Under the pieces are notes generated by a model that saw only the letters and a list, made by a program, of their open reading frames with translations, was not told the origin of the DNA and searched no databases. Source: Castellaniella sp034675905 (GTDB lineage: Bacteria > Pseudomonadota > Gammaproteobacteria > Burkholderiales > Burkholderiaceae_B). Taken from it: DNA of 64,000 nucleotides. The position numbers and the translations under genes were made by a program. Positions 53,738 through 63,785 of this stretch are shown here, one piece after another. Location of the stretch: NCBI RefSeq assembly GCF_034675905.1, contig NZ_JAUCCV010000002.1, positions 434,001-498,000 of the forward strand. Reading direction: 5' to 3'. Within the stretch, counting starts at the first letter, position 1. Each line of letters starts with the position of its first letter.

Positions 53738-55773
53738 CAATGAACCATCAGGACGAAGAATGTGAGAAACACCATGATGCCGATGATCATGGCGAAGGCG
53801 TAGTGGTAGATGTAGCCGGACTGCAGCAGACGCGTCGTGGCGGCGGCAGCCCCCACCAGACGCGCACTGCCATTGACGAGCAGACCGTCGATGATGCCGC
53901 GATCACCGCCCTGCCACAGGCCGCGACCCAGACTGCGGGCAAAGCGGGCCAGGACTTGTTCGTTGAACCAGTCGAAGTAGTACTTGTTGTCCAGCAGACG
54001 GTACACCGGGGCGAAAGCACGGGCGATCGCCGCCGGCACGGCCGGATTGATCAGCCAGCAATACCAGGACACCACGAAACCGGCCAGCAGCAACAGGAAG
54101 GGCACGGACGTCAGGCCATGCAGCCCGAAGCCCACCCAGCCGTGCCATTCCTCGGCCAGCGCCGCCATGGCCGGATGCTGCGCCAGCACCGTGATGGACT
54201 TGCCGAAATAGCCATTGAACAGCAGCGGATCGACGAACCAGACGCCCGCCACGATCGACATGACCGCCAGGAGGGACAGCGGCAGCGTGACCACCCAGGG
54301 CGATTCCTTGGGCTTGGCGCCATGCAGAGCATGAATGCCGGGGCCGTCGCCATGATTGGTCCAATGGCCCTCGCCATGGTCATGGCCGTGATCCTCGTGA
54401 TCCGGATAGCGTTCCTTGCCGTGAAAGACCAGGAAATACAGGCGGAAGGAATACAGCGAGGTCACGAACACGCCCGTCAGCGTCAGGGCGTAGGCAAAGC
54501 CCGCGCCCGGGATATTCGCCGCACCGGCGGCCGCGATGATGCTTTCCTTGGAATAAAAACCCGAGAAAAACGGCGTACCCACCAGCGCCAGCGTGCCGAT
54601 CAGCATGGTGATCCAGGTGATCGGCATGCGCTTCCACAGGCCGCCCATATGGCGCATGTCCTGATCGTGCAGCATGCCCATGATGACCGAGCCGGCCCCC
54701 AGGAACAACAGGGCCTTGAAGAAGGCGTGCGTCATCAGGTGGAAGATCGCCACCGAATAGGCGGATGCGCCCAGCGCCACCACCATGTAACCCAGCTGCG
54801 ACAGCGTGGAATAGGCCACGACACGCTTGATGTCGTTTTGCACCACGCCCAGGATGCCCAGGAACAGCGCGCCGAAGGCGCCGATCACCATGATGACCGA
54901 CAGCGCGGTTTCGCTCAGTTCATAGACCGGCGAGAAACGGGCCACCATGAAGATCCCGGCCGTCACCATGGTGGCGGCGTGGATCAGGGCGGAAATCGGG
55001 GTCGGGCCTTCCATGGAGTCGGGCAGCCAGACGTGCAACGGCGCCTGGGCGGATTTGCCCATGGCGCCCACGAACAGGCACAGGCAGGCGACCGTCAGCA
55101 TCTGCCAGTCGGTGCCCGGGAAGACGATGGCGCCCAGTTTGTCGGCTTGGGCGAAGACTTCGCCATAGTGCAGGCTGCCGGCATAGGCGTACAACAGGCC
55201 GATGCCCAGCACGAAACCGAAATCCCCCACCCGGTTGACCATGAAGGCCTTCATGTTGGCGAACACGGCCGACGGCTTGGAATAATAGAAACCGATCAGC
55301 AAATAGGACACCAGGCCCACGGCTTCCCAGCCGAAGAACAGCTGCAGCATGTTGTTCGCCATCACCAGCATCAGCATGGAGAACGTGAACAGCGAGATAT
55401 AGGAGAAGAAACGGTTGTAGCCGGGGTCTTCGGCCATGTAGCCGACCGTGTAGATGTGCACCATCAGCGACACGCCGGTGACCACCACCATCATCAGCGC
55501 CGACAGCGGATCGATCAGGAAACCGACCTCGTATTTGATGGAGCCGATCATGGTCCAGGTGTAGATCGTGCCGTCGAAGGTCTGCCCGTCCAGCACCTGC
55601 TGCAAGACGATGAGCGAACCCACGAAGGACACCGCCACCCCCAGGATGGCCAGGGTGTGCGTTCCCCGGCGGCCCAGCCACGAACCCATGAAACCAGTGG
55701 CGAAAAACCCGATCAGCAGGGCCGTTGCCAGCGGCGCCAGGGCAATCAATAGATAGAGACTTTGCGCAGTCAT
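53737..55773 (-). CDS. nuoL: NADH-quinone oxidoreductase subunit L
   Basis: A 678-residue subunit, the distal pump of complex I, with the long lateral helix in its C-terminal part. Landmarks are FFGWEAVGLVSYLLIGFYY, KSAQAPLHVWLPDSMEGPTP, KRVVAYSTLSQLGYM and FSGFYSKESI. A histidine-rich, acidic loop around DHEDHGHDHGEGHWTNHGDG (about residues 455-475) sits between two membrane segments; such loops are seen in several proteobacterial NuoL. Length is normal. Confidence 0.95.
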   Translation of the reverse strand: MTAQSLYLLIALAPLATALLIGFFATGFMGSWLGRRGTHTLAILGVAVSFVGSLIVLQQVLDGQTFDGTIYTWTMIGSIKYEVGFLIDPLSALMMVVVTGVSLMVHIYTVGYMAEDPGYNRFFSYISLFTFSMLMLVMANNMLQLFFGWEAVGLVSYLLIGFYYSKPSAVFANMKAFMVNRVGDFGFVLGIGLLYAYAGSLHYGEVFAQADKLGAIVFPGTDWQMLTVACLCLFVGAMGKSAQAPLHVWLPDSMEGPTPISALIHAATMVTAGIFMVARFSPVYELSETALSVIMVIGAFGALFLGILGVVQNDIKRVVAYSTLSQLGYMVVALGASAYSVAIFHLMTHAFFKALLFLGAGSVIMGMLHDQDMRHMGGLWKRMPITWITMLIGTLALVGTPFFSGFYSKESIIAAAGAANIPGAGFAYALTLTGVFVTSLYSFRLYFLVFHGKERYPDHEDHGHDHGEGHWTNHGDGPGIHALHGAKPKESPWVVTLPLSLLAVMSIVAGVWFVDPLLFNGYFGKSITVLAQHPAMAALAEEWHGWVGFGLHGLTSVPFLLLLAGFVVSWYCWLINPAVPAAIARAFAPVYRLLDNKYYFDWFNEQVLARFARSLGRGLWQGGDRGIIDGLLVNGSARLVGAAAATTRLLQSGYIYHYAFAMIIGIMVFLTFFVLMVH

Positions 55774-55780
55774 GACGCCC

Positions 55781-56092
55781 TTACCCCTTCAGCTGGTCAA
55801 GCTTGTCGACATTGAGGGTGCTGAGATTGCGGAACAGCAGCACCAGAATGGCCAGCCCGATGGCAGCCTCGGCAGCCGCCACCGTCAGCACGAAAAACAC
55901 GAAGACCTGCCCGGCGGGATTGCCCGACCAGACGGAAAAGGCCACGAAGTTCATGTTGGCCGACAGCAGGATCAATTCGATCGACATCAGCAGCACGATC
56001 AGGTTGCGCCGATTCAGAAAAAACCCGAACACGCCGATGGCGAACAGAATCGCCCCCACGATCAGGTAATGGCTCAGTCCGATCTGCATCAT
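55781..56092 (-). CDS. nuoK: NADH-quinone oxidoreductase subunit K
   Basis: A 103-residue subunit with three membrane helices. Helix 2 has the conserved Glu in LLMSIELILLSANMNFVAF and helix 3 the second Glu in AAAEAAIGLAILVLLF; both belong to the proton path. Two adjacent ATG codons are possible starts; the first overlaps the nuoJ stop by four bases. Confidence 0.95.
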   Translation of the reverse strand: MMQIGLSHYLIVGAILFAIGVFGFFLNRRNLIVLLMSIELILLSANMNFVAFSVWSGNPAGQVFVFFVLTVAAAEAAIGLAILVLLFRNLSTLNVDKLDQLKG

Positions 56093-56715
56093 TTTTCGGC
56101 TCCTTCGGATTCAGCAGCAGGCGTGTCGACCACGGAGGACATCTTCACGATGCGGATGCGGTCAGCCGCGGTGACGCGCACCTGCTTGCCGGGATTGGTG
56201 CGTTTGTAGTCGCTGCGCGTGCGCATGGTCAACGCGATGGCAGCGATCATGCCCACCAACAGGATCACGCCGCCGATCTGCACGGCATAGGCGAAATCCG
56301 TATACATGGCCGTGCCCAACACCAGCGTGTTGTCGATGTTGTCGGCCGGCTGGGGCATCGCCGCAGCATCGCCCCAGGAACGCAGCACCACAAAGGCCAT
56401 TTCCAGCACCATGACGCCACCGATGGTCAGGCCCAGCGGCAGATAGACCTTCAGGCCGCTTTTCAGGCCTTCCAGACGCATGTCCAGCATCATGACGACA
56501 AACAGGAACAGCACCATGACGGCGCCGACGTAGACGATGACCAGCGCCAGGGCCAGAAATTCGGCCTGGATCAGCATCCACATCATGGATGCCGTAAAGA
56601 AGGTCAGGATCAGGTGCAGCACCCCGGTGACGGGGCTGGTGGCCGTGATGACGCGAAACGCGGCCACGACCAGCACAATGGCCAGCAGATAGAACAGGAT
56701 TGAATCAAAACTCAT
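56089..56715 (-). CDS. nuoJ: NADH-quinone oxidoreductase subunit J
   Basis: A 208-residue membrane subunit with five helices. Helix 3, which carries the pi-bulge in solved structures, is LALVIVYVGAVMVLFLFVVMM. The C-terminal 45 residues are a charged tail (RTRSDYKRTNPGKQVRVT). The ATG at 56715 (MSFDSILFYLLAIV) has GGAAGA in front; an upstream ATG would overlap nuoI. The gap to nuoI is 16 bases. Confidence 0.93.
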   Translation of the reverse strand: MSFDSILFYLLAIVLVVAAFRVITATSPVTGVLHLILTFFTASMMWMLIQAEFLALALVIVYVGAVMVLFLFVVMMLDMRLEGLKSGLKVYLPLGLTIGGVMVLEMAFVVLRSWGDAAAMPQPADNIDNTLVLGTAMYTDFAYAVQIGGVILLVGMIAAIALTMRTRSDYKRTNPGKQVRVTAADRIRIVKMSSVVDTPAAESEGAEK

Positions 56716-56731
56716 GGTCGGTCTTCCGGCA

Positions 56732-57220
56732 TCAACGATAAGGCGCGTCGGCAGCGCGACGGGCGGCAATTTCCGATTCGTAGCGATCGCCCACGGCCAG
56801 CAGCATGTCCTTGGTGAAATACAGATCGCCGCGTTTTTCGCCGTGGTATTCGTGCAGATGGGTTTCCACGATGGCGTCGGTCGGACAGGCTTCCTCGCAG
56901 AAGCCGCAGAAAATGCACTTGGTCAGATCGATATCGTAGCGTGTGGTGCGGCGGCTGCCGTCCTCGCGCTGTTCGGACTCGATGGTGATGGCCAGGGCCG
57001 GACACACGGCTTCGCACAGCTTGCAGGCGATGCAGCGTTCCTCGCCGTTTTCGTAGCGGCGTTGCGCATGCAGCCCGCGAAACCGGGGCGAAGTCGGCGT
57101 CTTTTCCACCGGGTAGCGCAGCGTGATCTTGCGCTTGAAGAAATATTTGCCCGTCAGGCGCATGCCTTCGAACATTTCCTTCAGCATCAGACTGCCGAAG
57201 AAGTCCTTGATTGCTTCCAT
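56732..57220 (-). CDS. nuoI: NADH-quinone oxidoreductase subunit I
   Basis: A 162-residue peripheral subunit with two 4Fe-4S clusters (N6a and N6b). The motifs are CIACKLCEAVCPALAI and CIFCGFCEEACPTDAI, both complete. The N-terminal amphipathic part (FFGSLMLKEMFEGMRLT) anchors it to the membrane arm. It passes electrons from NuoG towards NuoB. Gap to nuoH 10 bases. Confidence 0.96.
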   Translation of the reverse strand: MEAIKDFFGSLMLKEMFEGMRLTGKYFFKRKITLRYPVEKTPTSPRFRGLHAQRRYENGEERCIACKLCEAVCPALAITIESEQREDGSRRTTRYDIDLTKCIFCGFCEEACPTDAIVETHLHEYHGEKRGDLYFTKDMLLAVGDRYESEIAARRAADAPYR

Positions 57221-57230
57221 GATGTACCCC

Positions 57231-58304
57231 TTACTGCCAGATGTTCCAGGGCGTCTGCATCCAGATCGCCACGATCACCAGCCACACCCCCGTCAGGGGG
57301 ATGAAGACCTTCCAGCCCAAACGCATGATCTGGTCATAGCGGTAGCGCGGGAAGGTGGCGCGGAACCAGATGAACAGAGAAACCACGAAGAAAGTCTTCA
57401 GGCCCAGCCAGATCCAACCCGGAACCCAGGTGAACGGCGCAAAATCCAGCGGCGGCAGCCAGCCGCCCAGGAACATGACCGCCGCCATGGCTGACAGCAG
57501 AATCATGTTGGCGTATTCGCCCAGGAAGAACAGGGCGAAACCCATCCCCGAATATTCGACCATGTGACCCGCGACGATTTCCGATTCGCACTCGGCCATG
57601 TCGAAGGGGTGGCGGTTGGTTTCCGCCACCGAAGCGATGATGTAGATGATGAACAGCGGCAACAGCGGCAACCAGTTCCAGGACAGAATCCCGACGCCGT
57701 GATCGGCGAACCAGCCCGCGCCCTGCCCCTGGACGATGCCCGACAGATTCAGCGTGCCTGACACCAGCAGCACCGTGACCATGACGAAGCCGACGGCCAG
57801 TTCGTAGGACACCATCTGCGCCGACGCCCGCAGCGCCGACAGCAGCGCATATTTGGAGTTCGACGCCCAGCCGGCCACGATCACGCCATAGACACCCACC
57901 GAGGTGATCGCCATGATGAACAGCAGTCCGGCATTGATATTGGCCAGCACGACATCAGGCTGAAACGGAATCACGGCCCAGGCCGCCAGCGCCGGCGTCA
58001 GCGTGACCACCGGAGCCAGGATGTACAGCACCGGATTGGCCTTGGACGGCACGATCAGTTCTTTGGTCAGCAGCTTGAACACGTCGGCGAAAGGCTGCAG
58101 CAAACCGCGATAACCCACGCGATTGGGCCCCAGGCGTACGTGCATGAAGCCGATCATCTTGCGTTCCCAGTACGTCAGGTAGGCCACGCACAAAATGATG
58201 GGGACGGCAATGATCACGATCTTGACCAGGGTCCAGACCACAAGCCAGGGCGTTTCACCGATCAGGCTCGTGCCGTAGGCGTTCAGGATATTCAACCAGT
58301 CCAT
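57231..58304 (-). CDS. nuoH: NADH-quinone oxidoreductase subunit H
   Basis: A 357-residue membrane subunit at the junction of the two arms, forming part of the quinone chamber. It has eight membrane helices, the conserved loop MHVRLGPNRVGYRGLLQPFAD, the acidic stretch ETNRHPFDMAECESEIVAGH, and RATFPRYRYDQIMRLGWK. The ATG directly follows the nuoG stop without a spacer. Confidence 0.96.
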   Translation of the reverse strand: MDWLNILNAYGTSLIGETPWLVVWTLVKIVIIAVPIILCVAYLTYWERKMIGFMHVRLGPNRVGYRGLLQPFADVFKLLTKELIVPSKANPVLYILAPVVTLTPALAAWAVIPFQPDVVLANINAGLLFIMAITSVGVYGVIVAGWASNSKYALLSALRASAQMVSYELAVGFVMVTVLLVSGTLNLSGIVQGQGAGWFADHGVGILSWNWLPLLPLFIIYIIASVAETNRHPFDMAECESEIVAGHMVEYSGMGFALFFLGEYANMILLSAMAAVMFLGGWLPPLDFAPFTWVPGWIWLGLKTFFVVSLFIWFRATFPRYRYDQIMRLGWKVFIPLTGVWLVIVAIWMQTPWNIWQ

Positions 58305-60635
58305 TTAGCGTCGCTCCAGCTGGATGGCGCCCGAGCCCATGCCCAGGGCGGCGGTCTGTTCAAAGGCGCCGGCGACCCGCACGGCGCCATCGGCCACGGT
58401 ATCGTCCAGCGCCACGGTCAGGTCTGCCGCGCCATGGGCGGTGGACACGCGCACGGCGTCTCCTGCCGACACGCCCAGGGACTGCAACGTAGCGGCATTG
58501 GCCGCTGCCTGCGGCGGCGCGGAACTGACGTGTTCCTGCAACGGCTGCGAGCGGCGCACCAAAGCGTCCGTGCGATAGATGGGCAGTTCGGCGACGCGTT
58601 CCAGATCGCCCGTCGGCGCTGCCGTGCCGGGCGCCAGACGGATCTCGTTGGACAGACGGCCATCAACGCCGCCCACCATCACCGTATCGCGCACGGATTC
58701 GGAGGTCTCGTCGTCAAAGCCCGGCAGGTTCAGCAGATTGCCCAGCACGCGCAGGACCTTCCAGGCCGGGCGGGTATCCCCCACTGGCGCGGCCACGCCC
58801 TTGAAGCTTTGCACCCGGCCTTCGGCATTGACGAAGGAACCGGAGGTTTCGGTAAACGGCGCGATGGGCAACATCACATCGGCCCAGTCCTCGGCAGCGG
58901 AACGGAAAGCCGTGAAGGCCACCGCCATCCCCGAACCCTGCAGGGCGCGCACGGCGCGTTCGCCCAGATCGCTGTCCAGGCGCGGTTCGGCTTGCAACAC
59001 CAGATAGGCTTTCAGGGGATCGCCGCCCAGCATGCCGCGGGCATCCAGACCGCCATCCGCCGGCACGGCGCCGGCCAGATAACCGCCCACCGTATTACCG
59101 CCGGGGGTCAGGAAGCCGAAACGGCCGCCAGCCAGCTGCGCAATCGCCTGAGCGTTGGCCGCCAGCAGCGCGACCTGATCGTCGGACACGGCCAGATTAC
59201 CCAGGAACACCGCCACCCGTTCGCCCGACGCCAAGCTGTCGGCAATCGCCTGGGCAGCCTCGCCCGGCTGCACGCCGGTCAGACCGGCAGGCGTCGGCTG
59301 CGATTTCAATCCGGCCAGCGCCACGGCGATTTCGCCCAGAGCCTGGACCATGGCGGACGGCTTGACCGTCAGACGGCCCGTGACCGGCGCCAGCGGATCG
59401 GCCGCCACGCTGTCCACCAGGGACAGCTGCATGCCGTGCTTGGCCGCCTGGCGCAGACGCTGCGCCATCAGGGGATGGTCCTTGCGCAGGAAGGAGCCGA
59501 TCACCAGCGTGCGATCCAGCGTATTCAGATCGGCAATCGGCATGCCCAGCCAAGGCGCGCCGCTGCGCACCGCATCCAGGGCTGCGCCATCGCCGCGCAG
59601 GCGGAAGTCGATATTGTCGGAACCCAGCGCACGCGTCAGCCGCGCCAACAGGGTCAGCTCTTCGAGCGTCGCAGTATCGGTCGCCAGCGCGCCGATCTGC
59701 GTCGCACCGCCGTCTTCGCGCACCTGATTCAGGCCGGTGACGACCGATTGCAGCGCATCCGTCCAGGAGGCTTCGTGCCACTGGCCGTCGCAGCCGCGCA
59801 CCATGGGGTGCTGCAGGCGGTCTTCGACGTACAGGCCGGCATAGGAAAAGCGGTCGCGGTCGCTGATCCAGCATTCGTTGACGGGTTCGTTTTCAAACGG
59901 CACCACGCGCAGCACACGATCCATCTTGGTCTGCACGACCAGATTGGCGCCCACGCTGTCATGCGGGCTGACCGAACGGCGACGGGCCAGTTCCCAAGTG
60001 CGCGCGCCCATCATGAAAGGTTTGGACAACAAGGCCCCGACCGGACAGACGTCGATCATGTTGCCGGACAGTTCGGATTCGACGGCCTCGCCCACGAAGG
60101 TGGTGATTTCAGAGAATTCACCCCGGTTGAGCATGCCGATTTCCATGATGCCGCCGATTTCCTGGCCGACACGCACGCAACGGGTGCAGTGGATGCAGCG
60201 CTGCATCTGTTCAGCCGAAATCAGCGGACCCATGGGCTTATGAAAGACCACGCGCTTGGTTTCCTTGTAGCGCGAGGCGGATTCACCGTACCCCATGGCC
60301 AGATCCTGCAGCTGGCATTCGCCGCCCTGATCGCACACGGGGCAATCCAGGGGGTGATTGATCAGCAGGAATTCCATGACAGCGCGCTGGGCCTCGACGG
60401 CCTTGGGCGAGCGGGTGTGCACCACCATGCCGTCGGTCACGGGCGTCGCGCAGGCCGGCAGTTGTTTCGGGGCCTTTTCGACCTCGACCAGACACATGCG
60501 GCAGTTGGCGGCAATGCTGAGTTTCTTGTGATAGCAGAAATGCGGGATATACAGCCCCGCCGAATGGGCAGCCTGGATGACCATGCTGCCTGCTTCGGCT
60601 TGAACCTTCAGCCCGTCGATGGTGAGTTCTACCAT
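58305..60635 (-). CDS. nuoG: NADH-quinone oxidoreductase subunit G
   Basis: A 776-residue iron-sulfur subunit of the peripheral arm. The first 250 residues hold the clusters: CYHKKLSIAANCRMC (2Fe-2S), CPVCDQGGECQLQD with its upstream His (N5), and CIHCTRCVRVGQE with a later CPVGAL (N4). The rest is a molybdopterin-oxidoreductase-like domain without cofactor. I chose the ATG at 60635 (MVELTIDGLKVQAEAG), 14 bases after nuoF; a longer frame lies inside nuoF. Confidence 0.95.
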   Translation of the reverse strand: MVELTIDGLKVQAEAGSMVIQAAHSAGLYIPHFCYHKKLSIAANCRMCLVEVEKAPKQLPACATPVTDGMVVHTRSPKAVEAQRAVMEFLLINHPLDCPVCDQGGECQLQDLAMGYGESASRYKETKRVVFHKPMGPLISAEQMQRCIHCTRCVRVGQEIGGIMEIGMLNRGEFSEITTFVGEAVESELSGNMIDVCPVGALLSKPFMMGARTWELARRRSVSPHDSVGANLVVQTKMDRVLRVVPFENEPVNECWISDRDRFSYAGLYVEDRLQHPMVRGCDGQWHEASWTDALQSVVTGLNQVREDGGATQIGALATDTATLEELTLLARLTRALGSDNIDFRLRGDGAALDAVRSGAPWLGMPIADLNTLDRTLVIGSFLRKDHPLMAQRLRQAAKHGMQLSLVDSVAADPLAPVTGRLTVKPSAMVQALGEIAVALAGLKSQPTPAGLTGVQPGEAAQAIADSLASGERVAVFLGNLAVSDDQVALLAANAQAIAQLAGGRFGFLTPGGNTVGGYLAGAVPADGGLDARGMLGGDPLKAYLVLQAEPRLDSDLGERAVRALQGSGMAVAFTAFRSAAEDWADVMLPIAPFTETSGSFVNAEGRVQSFKGVAAPVGDTRPAWKVLRVLGNLLNLPGFDDETSESVRDTVMVGGVDGRLSNEIRLAPGTAAPTGDLERVAELPIYRTDALVRRSQPLQEHVSSAPPQAAANAATLQSLGVSAGDAVRVSTAHGAADLTVALDDTVADGAVRVAGAFEQTAALGMGSGAIQLERR

Positions 60636-60649
60636 GGCGTGTCCTGACC

Positions 60650-62020
60650 CTACAGATACTTGGCGACCACACAATCCTTGTGGTCGACGTGGTGGACGAA
60701 TTCGTCGCGGAAATGCTTGATGAAGCTGCGTACCGGCATGGCGGCGGCGTCGGCCAGGGCGCAAATCGTGCGGCCCATCATGTTGTGCGCCACCGAATCC
60801 AGGGTATCGATGTCATCCATCGTGCCCTGGCCGTTTTCCATGCGCTGCATCATGCGGTACAACCAGCCCGTGCCTTCGCGGCACGGCGTGCACTGGCCGC
60901 AGGATTCTTCCATGTAGAAGTACGACAGGCGCATCAGCGATTTGACCATGCAGCGGGTCTCGTCCATGACAATGACCGCGCCCGACCCCAGCATGGACCC
61001 GGCCTTGGCGATCGAGTCGTAATCCATATTGGTGTTCATCATGATGTCGGCCGGCAGCACCGGCGACGAGGAACCCCCGGGGATGACGGCTTTCAGCTTG
61101 CGCCCGCCCTTCATGCCGCCGGCCAGCTCCAGCAGTTTGGCAAACGGCGTGCCCAGCGGAATTTCGTAGTTGCCGGGCAATTCGACGTCGCCGGACACCG
61201 AAAAAATCTTGGTCCCGCCGGCCTTTTCGATGCCCAGTTCCAGGTAGGCCTGAGCGCCCATCTGAAACACAAAGGGCACTGCCGCAAAGGTTTCCGTGTT
61301 GTTGACGGTGGTGGGCTTGCCGTACAAGCCGAAGCTGGCGGGGAACGGCGGCTTGAAGCGCGGCTGACCTTTTTTGCCTTCCAGCGATTCCAGCAGCGCG
61401 GTTTCTTCGCCGCAGATGTAGGCGCCAAAACCGTGGTGCGCATGCAACTGGAAGGAAAACCCCGAACCCAGGATGTTGTCGCCCAGGAACCCCGCCTGGC
61501 GGGCCTGTTCCAGGGCTTCTTCAAAGCGGTTGTAGACCTGGAAGATTTCGCCGTGGATATAGTTGTAGCCCACGGACGAGCCCATGGCGAAACCGCCGAT
61601 GATCATGCCTTCGATCACCGCATGCGGGTTGTAGCGCAGCAGATCGCGGTCTTTGAAGGTACCCGGTTCGCCTTCGTCGGAATTGCAGACCACGTATTTC
61701 TGGCCCGGCAGATTGCGCGGCATGAAGGACCATTTCAGGCCCGTGGGGAATCCTGCGCCGCCGCGGCCGCGCAGGCTGGAGGCCTTCAGTTCGGCAATCA
61801 CGTCGTCCGGCGTCATGCCGGTGGTCAGGATCTTTTTCAGGGATTCATAGCCGCCCCGGGCGATGTAATCCTGGATGCCCCAATTATTGCCGTCCAGGCC
61901 CGCCAGCAGGTGCGGCTGGATGTGACGGCCATGAAAAATCATGCTGCGGGCGGCATCGTCGCCCAGCATCGGATTCAGCGCATCCGTGCCATATTTCTGC
62001 AACACATCCAGGGCGCTCAT
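60650..62020 (-). CDS. nuoF: NADH-quinone oxidoreductase subunit F
   Basis: A 456-residue subunit that binds NADH and FMN. The NADH/FMN site is RGRGGAGFPTGLKWSFM and GAYICGEETALLESLEG; the 4Fe-4S cluster N3 is held by ESCGQCTPCREGTGW and a later Cys in GRTICALADAA. All expected residues are present. Its start overlaps the nuoE stop by four bases (ATGA). Confidence 0.96.
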   Translation of the reverse strand: MSALDVLQKYGTDALNPMLGDDAARSMIFHGRHIQPHLLAGLDGNNWGIQDYIARGGYESLKKILTTGMTPDDVIAELKASSLRGRGGAGFPTGLKWSFMPRNLPGQKYVVCNSDEGEPGTFKDRDLLRYNPHAVIEGMIIGGFAMGSSVGYNYIHGEIFQVYNRFEEALEQARQAGFLGDNILGSGFSFQLHAHHGFGAYICGEETALLESLEGKKGQPRFKPPFPASFGLYGKPTTVNNTETFAAVPFVFQMGAQAYLELGIEKAGGTKIFSVSGDVELPGNYEIPLGTPFAKLLELAGGMKGGRKLKAVIPGGSSSPVLPADIMMNTNMDYDSIAKAGSMLGSGAVIVMDETRCMVKSLMRLSYFYMEESCGQCTPCREGTGWLYRMMQRMENGQGTMDDIDTLDSVAHNMMGRTICALADAAAMPVRSFIKHFRDEFVHHVDHKDCVVAKYL

Positions 62021-62508
62021 GCCGACTCCTTCAGTTCACGGATCAGGGCGTCGATCTTTTCGGGCTGCATGCGGCAGCACATGTGCTTGTCGTTGGCGAT
62101 CACCACCGGCGCATCGCCGCAAGCGCCCATGCATTCGCCTTCCAGCAGGGTGAACATGCCGTCGGGCGTGGTCTCGTGAAAATTGACGCCCAGCTTTTCT
62201 TTCAGGTATTCAGCCGCCTGCGCACTGCCCTGCAAGGCACAGGGCAGATTGGTGCAGATGGTCAGGGTGTAGCGCCCCGGCTGCTGAGTGTTGTACATGG
62301 CATAGAAGGTCGCGATTTCCTGGACCGCAATCGGCGGCATATCCAGGTAGGCGGCCACGTCGCGGATGACCTCGGGCGAGGTCCAGCCCTTTTCGGTCTG
62401 GGCGATGGTCAAGGCGGCCATCACGGCGGATCGTTTCTGATCCGCCGGATATTTGGAGATTTCCCGGTCAATGTCCCGGTAGGCTTGTTCGGAAAGCAGC
62501 ATCGTCAT
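62017..62508 (-). CDS. nuoE: NADH-quinone oxidoreductase subunit E
   Basis: A 163-residue thioredoxin-like subunit with the 2Fe-2S cluster N1a: CTNLPCALQG and CMGACGDAP supply the four cysteines. The N-terminal helical part contains DREISKYPADQKRSAVMAAL. The ATG at 62508 has AGGA in front; 14 codons of open frame upstream overlap nuoD. An extra CCRMQPEKIDAL near the end is normal for betaproteobacteria. Confidence 0.95.
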   Translation of the reverse strand: MTMLLSEQAYRDIDREISKYPADQKRSAVMAALTIAQTEKGWTSPEVIRDVAAYLDMPPIAVQEIATFYAMYNTQQPGRYTLTICTNLPCALQGSAQAAEYLKEKLGVNFHETTPDGMFTLLEGECMGACGDAPVVIANDKHMCCRMQPEKIDALIRELKESA

Positions 62509-62530
62509 AGTCCTATGGTGTCCCGGGCGG

Positions 62531-63784
62531 CTAGCGGTCGATTTCGCCAAACACGATGTCCTGGGTGCCGATGATGGTCACCACGTCGGAAATCATGTGG
62601 CCCTTGGACATTTCTTCCAGAGCGTGCAGGTGGGCAAAGCCCGGTGCGCGGATCTTCATGCGGTAAGGCTTGTTGGCCCCGTCCGACACCAGATAGATCC
62701 CGAATTCACCCTTGGGGTGTTCCACCGCAGCGTAGGCTTCGCCTTCGGGCACGTGCATGCCTTCGGTAAAGAGCTTGAAGTGGTGGATCATGTCTTCCAT
62801 GCCGGTCTTCATGTGTTCGCGCGTGGGCGGGGCAACCTTGTGGTTGCCGGTGATCACAGGACCGGGATTGTTGCGCAGCCATTCGATGCACTGGCGGATA
62901 ATGCGGTTGGACTGGCGCATTTCCTCGATGCGGCACAGATAGCGGTCGTAGCAATCGCCATTTTTGCCCACGGGGATATCGAAATCCATCTTGTCGTAGA
63001 CCTCGTAGGGCTGCTTTTTGCGCAGGTCCCATTCGATGCCGGAGCCGCGCAGCATGGGGCCGGTAAAGCCCAGCGCCAGGGCGCGTTCGGGCGATACGAC
63101 GCCGATGTCCACCAGGCGCTGCTTCCAGATGCGGTTTTCGGTCAGCAGGACTTCGTATTCGTCCACGCAGGCGGGGAAGCGATTGGTGAAGTCCTCGATG
63201 AAATCCAGCATCGAGCCCGAACGCGCATCGTTCATGGCCCGCAGTTCCTTGTCGGAACGGTATTTGGAACCCTTGTACTGCGGCATGGTGTCGGGCAGAT
63301 CGCGGTACACGCCGCCGGGCCGGTAATAGGCCGCATGCATGCGCGCGCCGGATACTGCTTCGTAGCAGTCCATCAGGTCTTCGCGTTCGCGGAAGGCATA
63401 CAGGAACACCGCCATGGCGCCCACGTCCAGCGCATGCGAACCCAGCGACATCAAGTGGTTCAGGATGCGGGTGATTTCGTCGAACATCACGCGGATGTAC
63501 TGCCCGCGTTCCGGCACCTGGATGCCCAGCAGCTTTTCGACCGCCAGACAGTAGGCGTGTTCGTTGCACATCATGGACACGTAGTCCAGACGGTCCATGT
63601 ATGGCAGCGCCTGCAGGTAAGTGCGGTGTTCCGCCAACTTTTCGGTGGCCCGGTGCAACAGGCCGATGTGCGGGTCGGCGCGCTGGACGACTTCGCCGTC
63701 CAGTTCCAGCACCAGGCGCAGCACCCCGTGCGCGGCCGGGTGCTGCGGGCCGAAGTTCAGGTTGTAGTTCTGGATTTCTGCCAT
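62531..63784 (-). CDS. nuoD: NADH-quinone oxidoreductase subunit D
   Basis: A 417-residue subunit that forms the quinone-binding pocket with NuoB. The quinone His is in FGPQHPAAHGVLRL; HIGLLHRATEKLAEHRTY, the Tyr of QALPYMDRLDYVS and the C-terminal GTQDIVFGEIDR are all typical. The ATG at 63784 (MAEIQNYNLNFGP) is preferred over an ATG five codons upstream, which overlaps nuoC. Confidence 0.96.
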   Translation of the reverse strand: MAEIQNYNLNFGPQHPAAHGVLRLVLELDGEVVQRADPHIGLLHRATEKLAEHRTYLQALPYMDRLDYVSMMCNEHAYCLAVEKLLGIQVPERGQYIRVMFDEITRILNHLMSLGSHALDVGAMAVFLYAFREREDLMDCYEAVSGARMHAAYYRPGGVYRDLPDTMPQYKGSKYRSDKELRAMNDARSGSMLDFIEDFTNRFPACVDEYEVLLTENRIWKQRLVDIGVVSPERALALGFTGPMLRGSGIEWDLRKKQPYEVYDKMDFDIPVGKNGDCYDRYLCRIEEMRQSNRIIRQCIEWLRNNPGPVITGNHKVAPPTREHMKTGMEDMIHHFKLFTEGMHVPEGEAYAAVEHPKGEFGIYLVSDGANKPYRMKIRAPGFAHLHALEEMSKGHMISDVVTIIGTQDIVFGEIDR

Positions 63785-63785
63785 G

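Noticed and set aside
53740..55752. A 670-codon open frame on the plus strand opposite nuoL
   Set aside because: It is a GC-rich shadow of nuoL, with His/Gln/Arg-rich, low-complexity translation and no family pattern; nuoL on the other strand is unmistakable.
58140..60647. An 835-codon open frame on the plus strand opposite nuoG and nuoH
   Set aside because: Antisense shadow of two well-recognised nuo genes; no domain pattern and compositionally biased.
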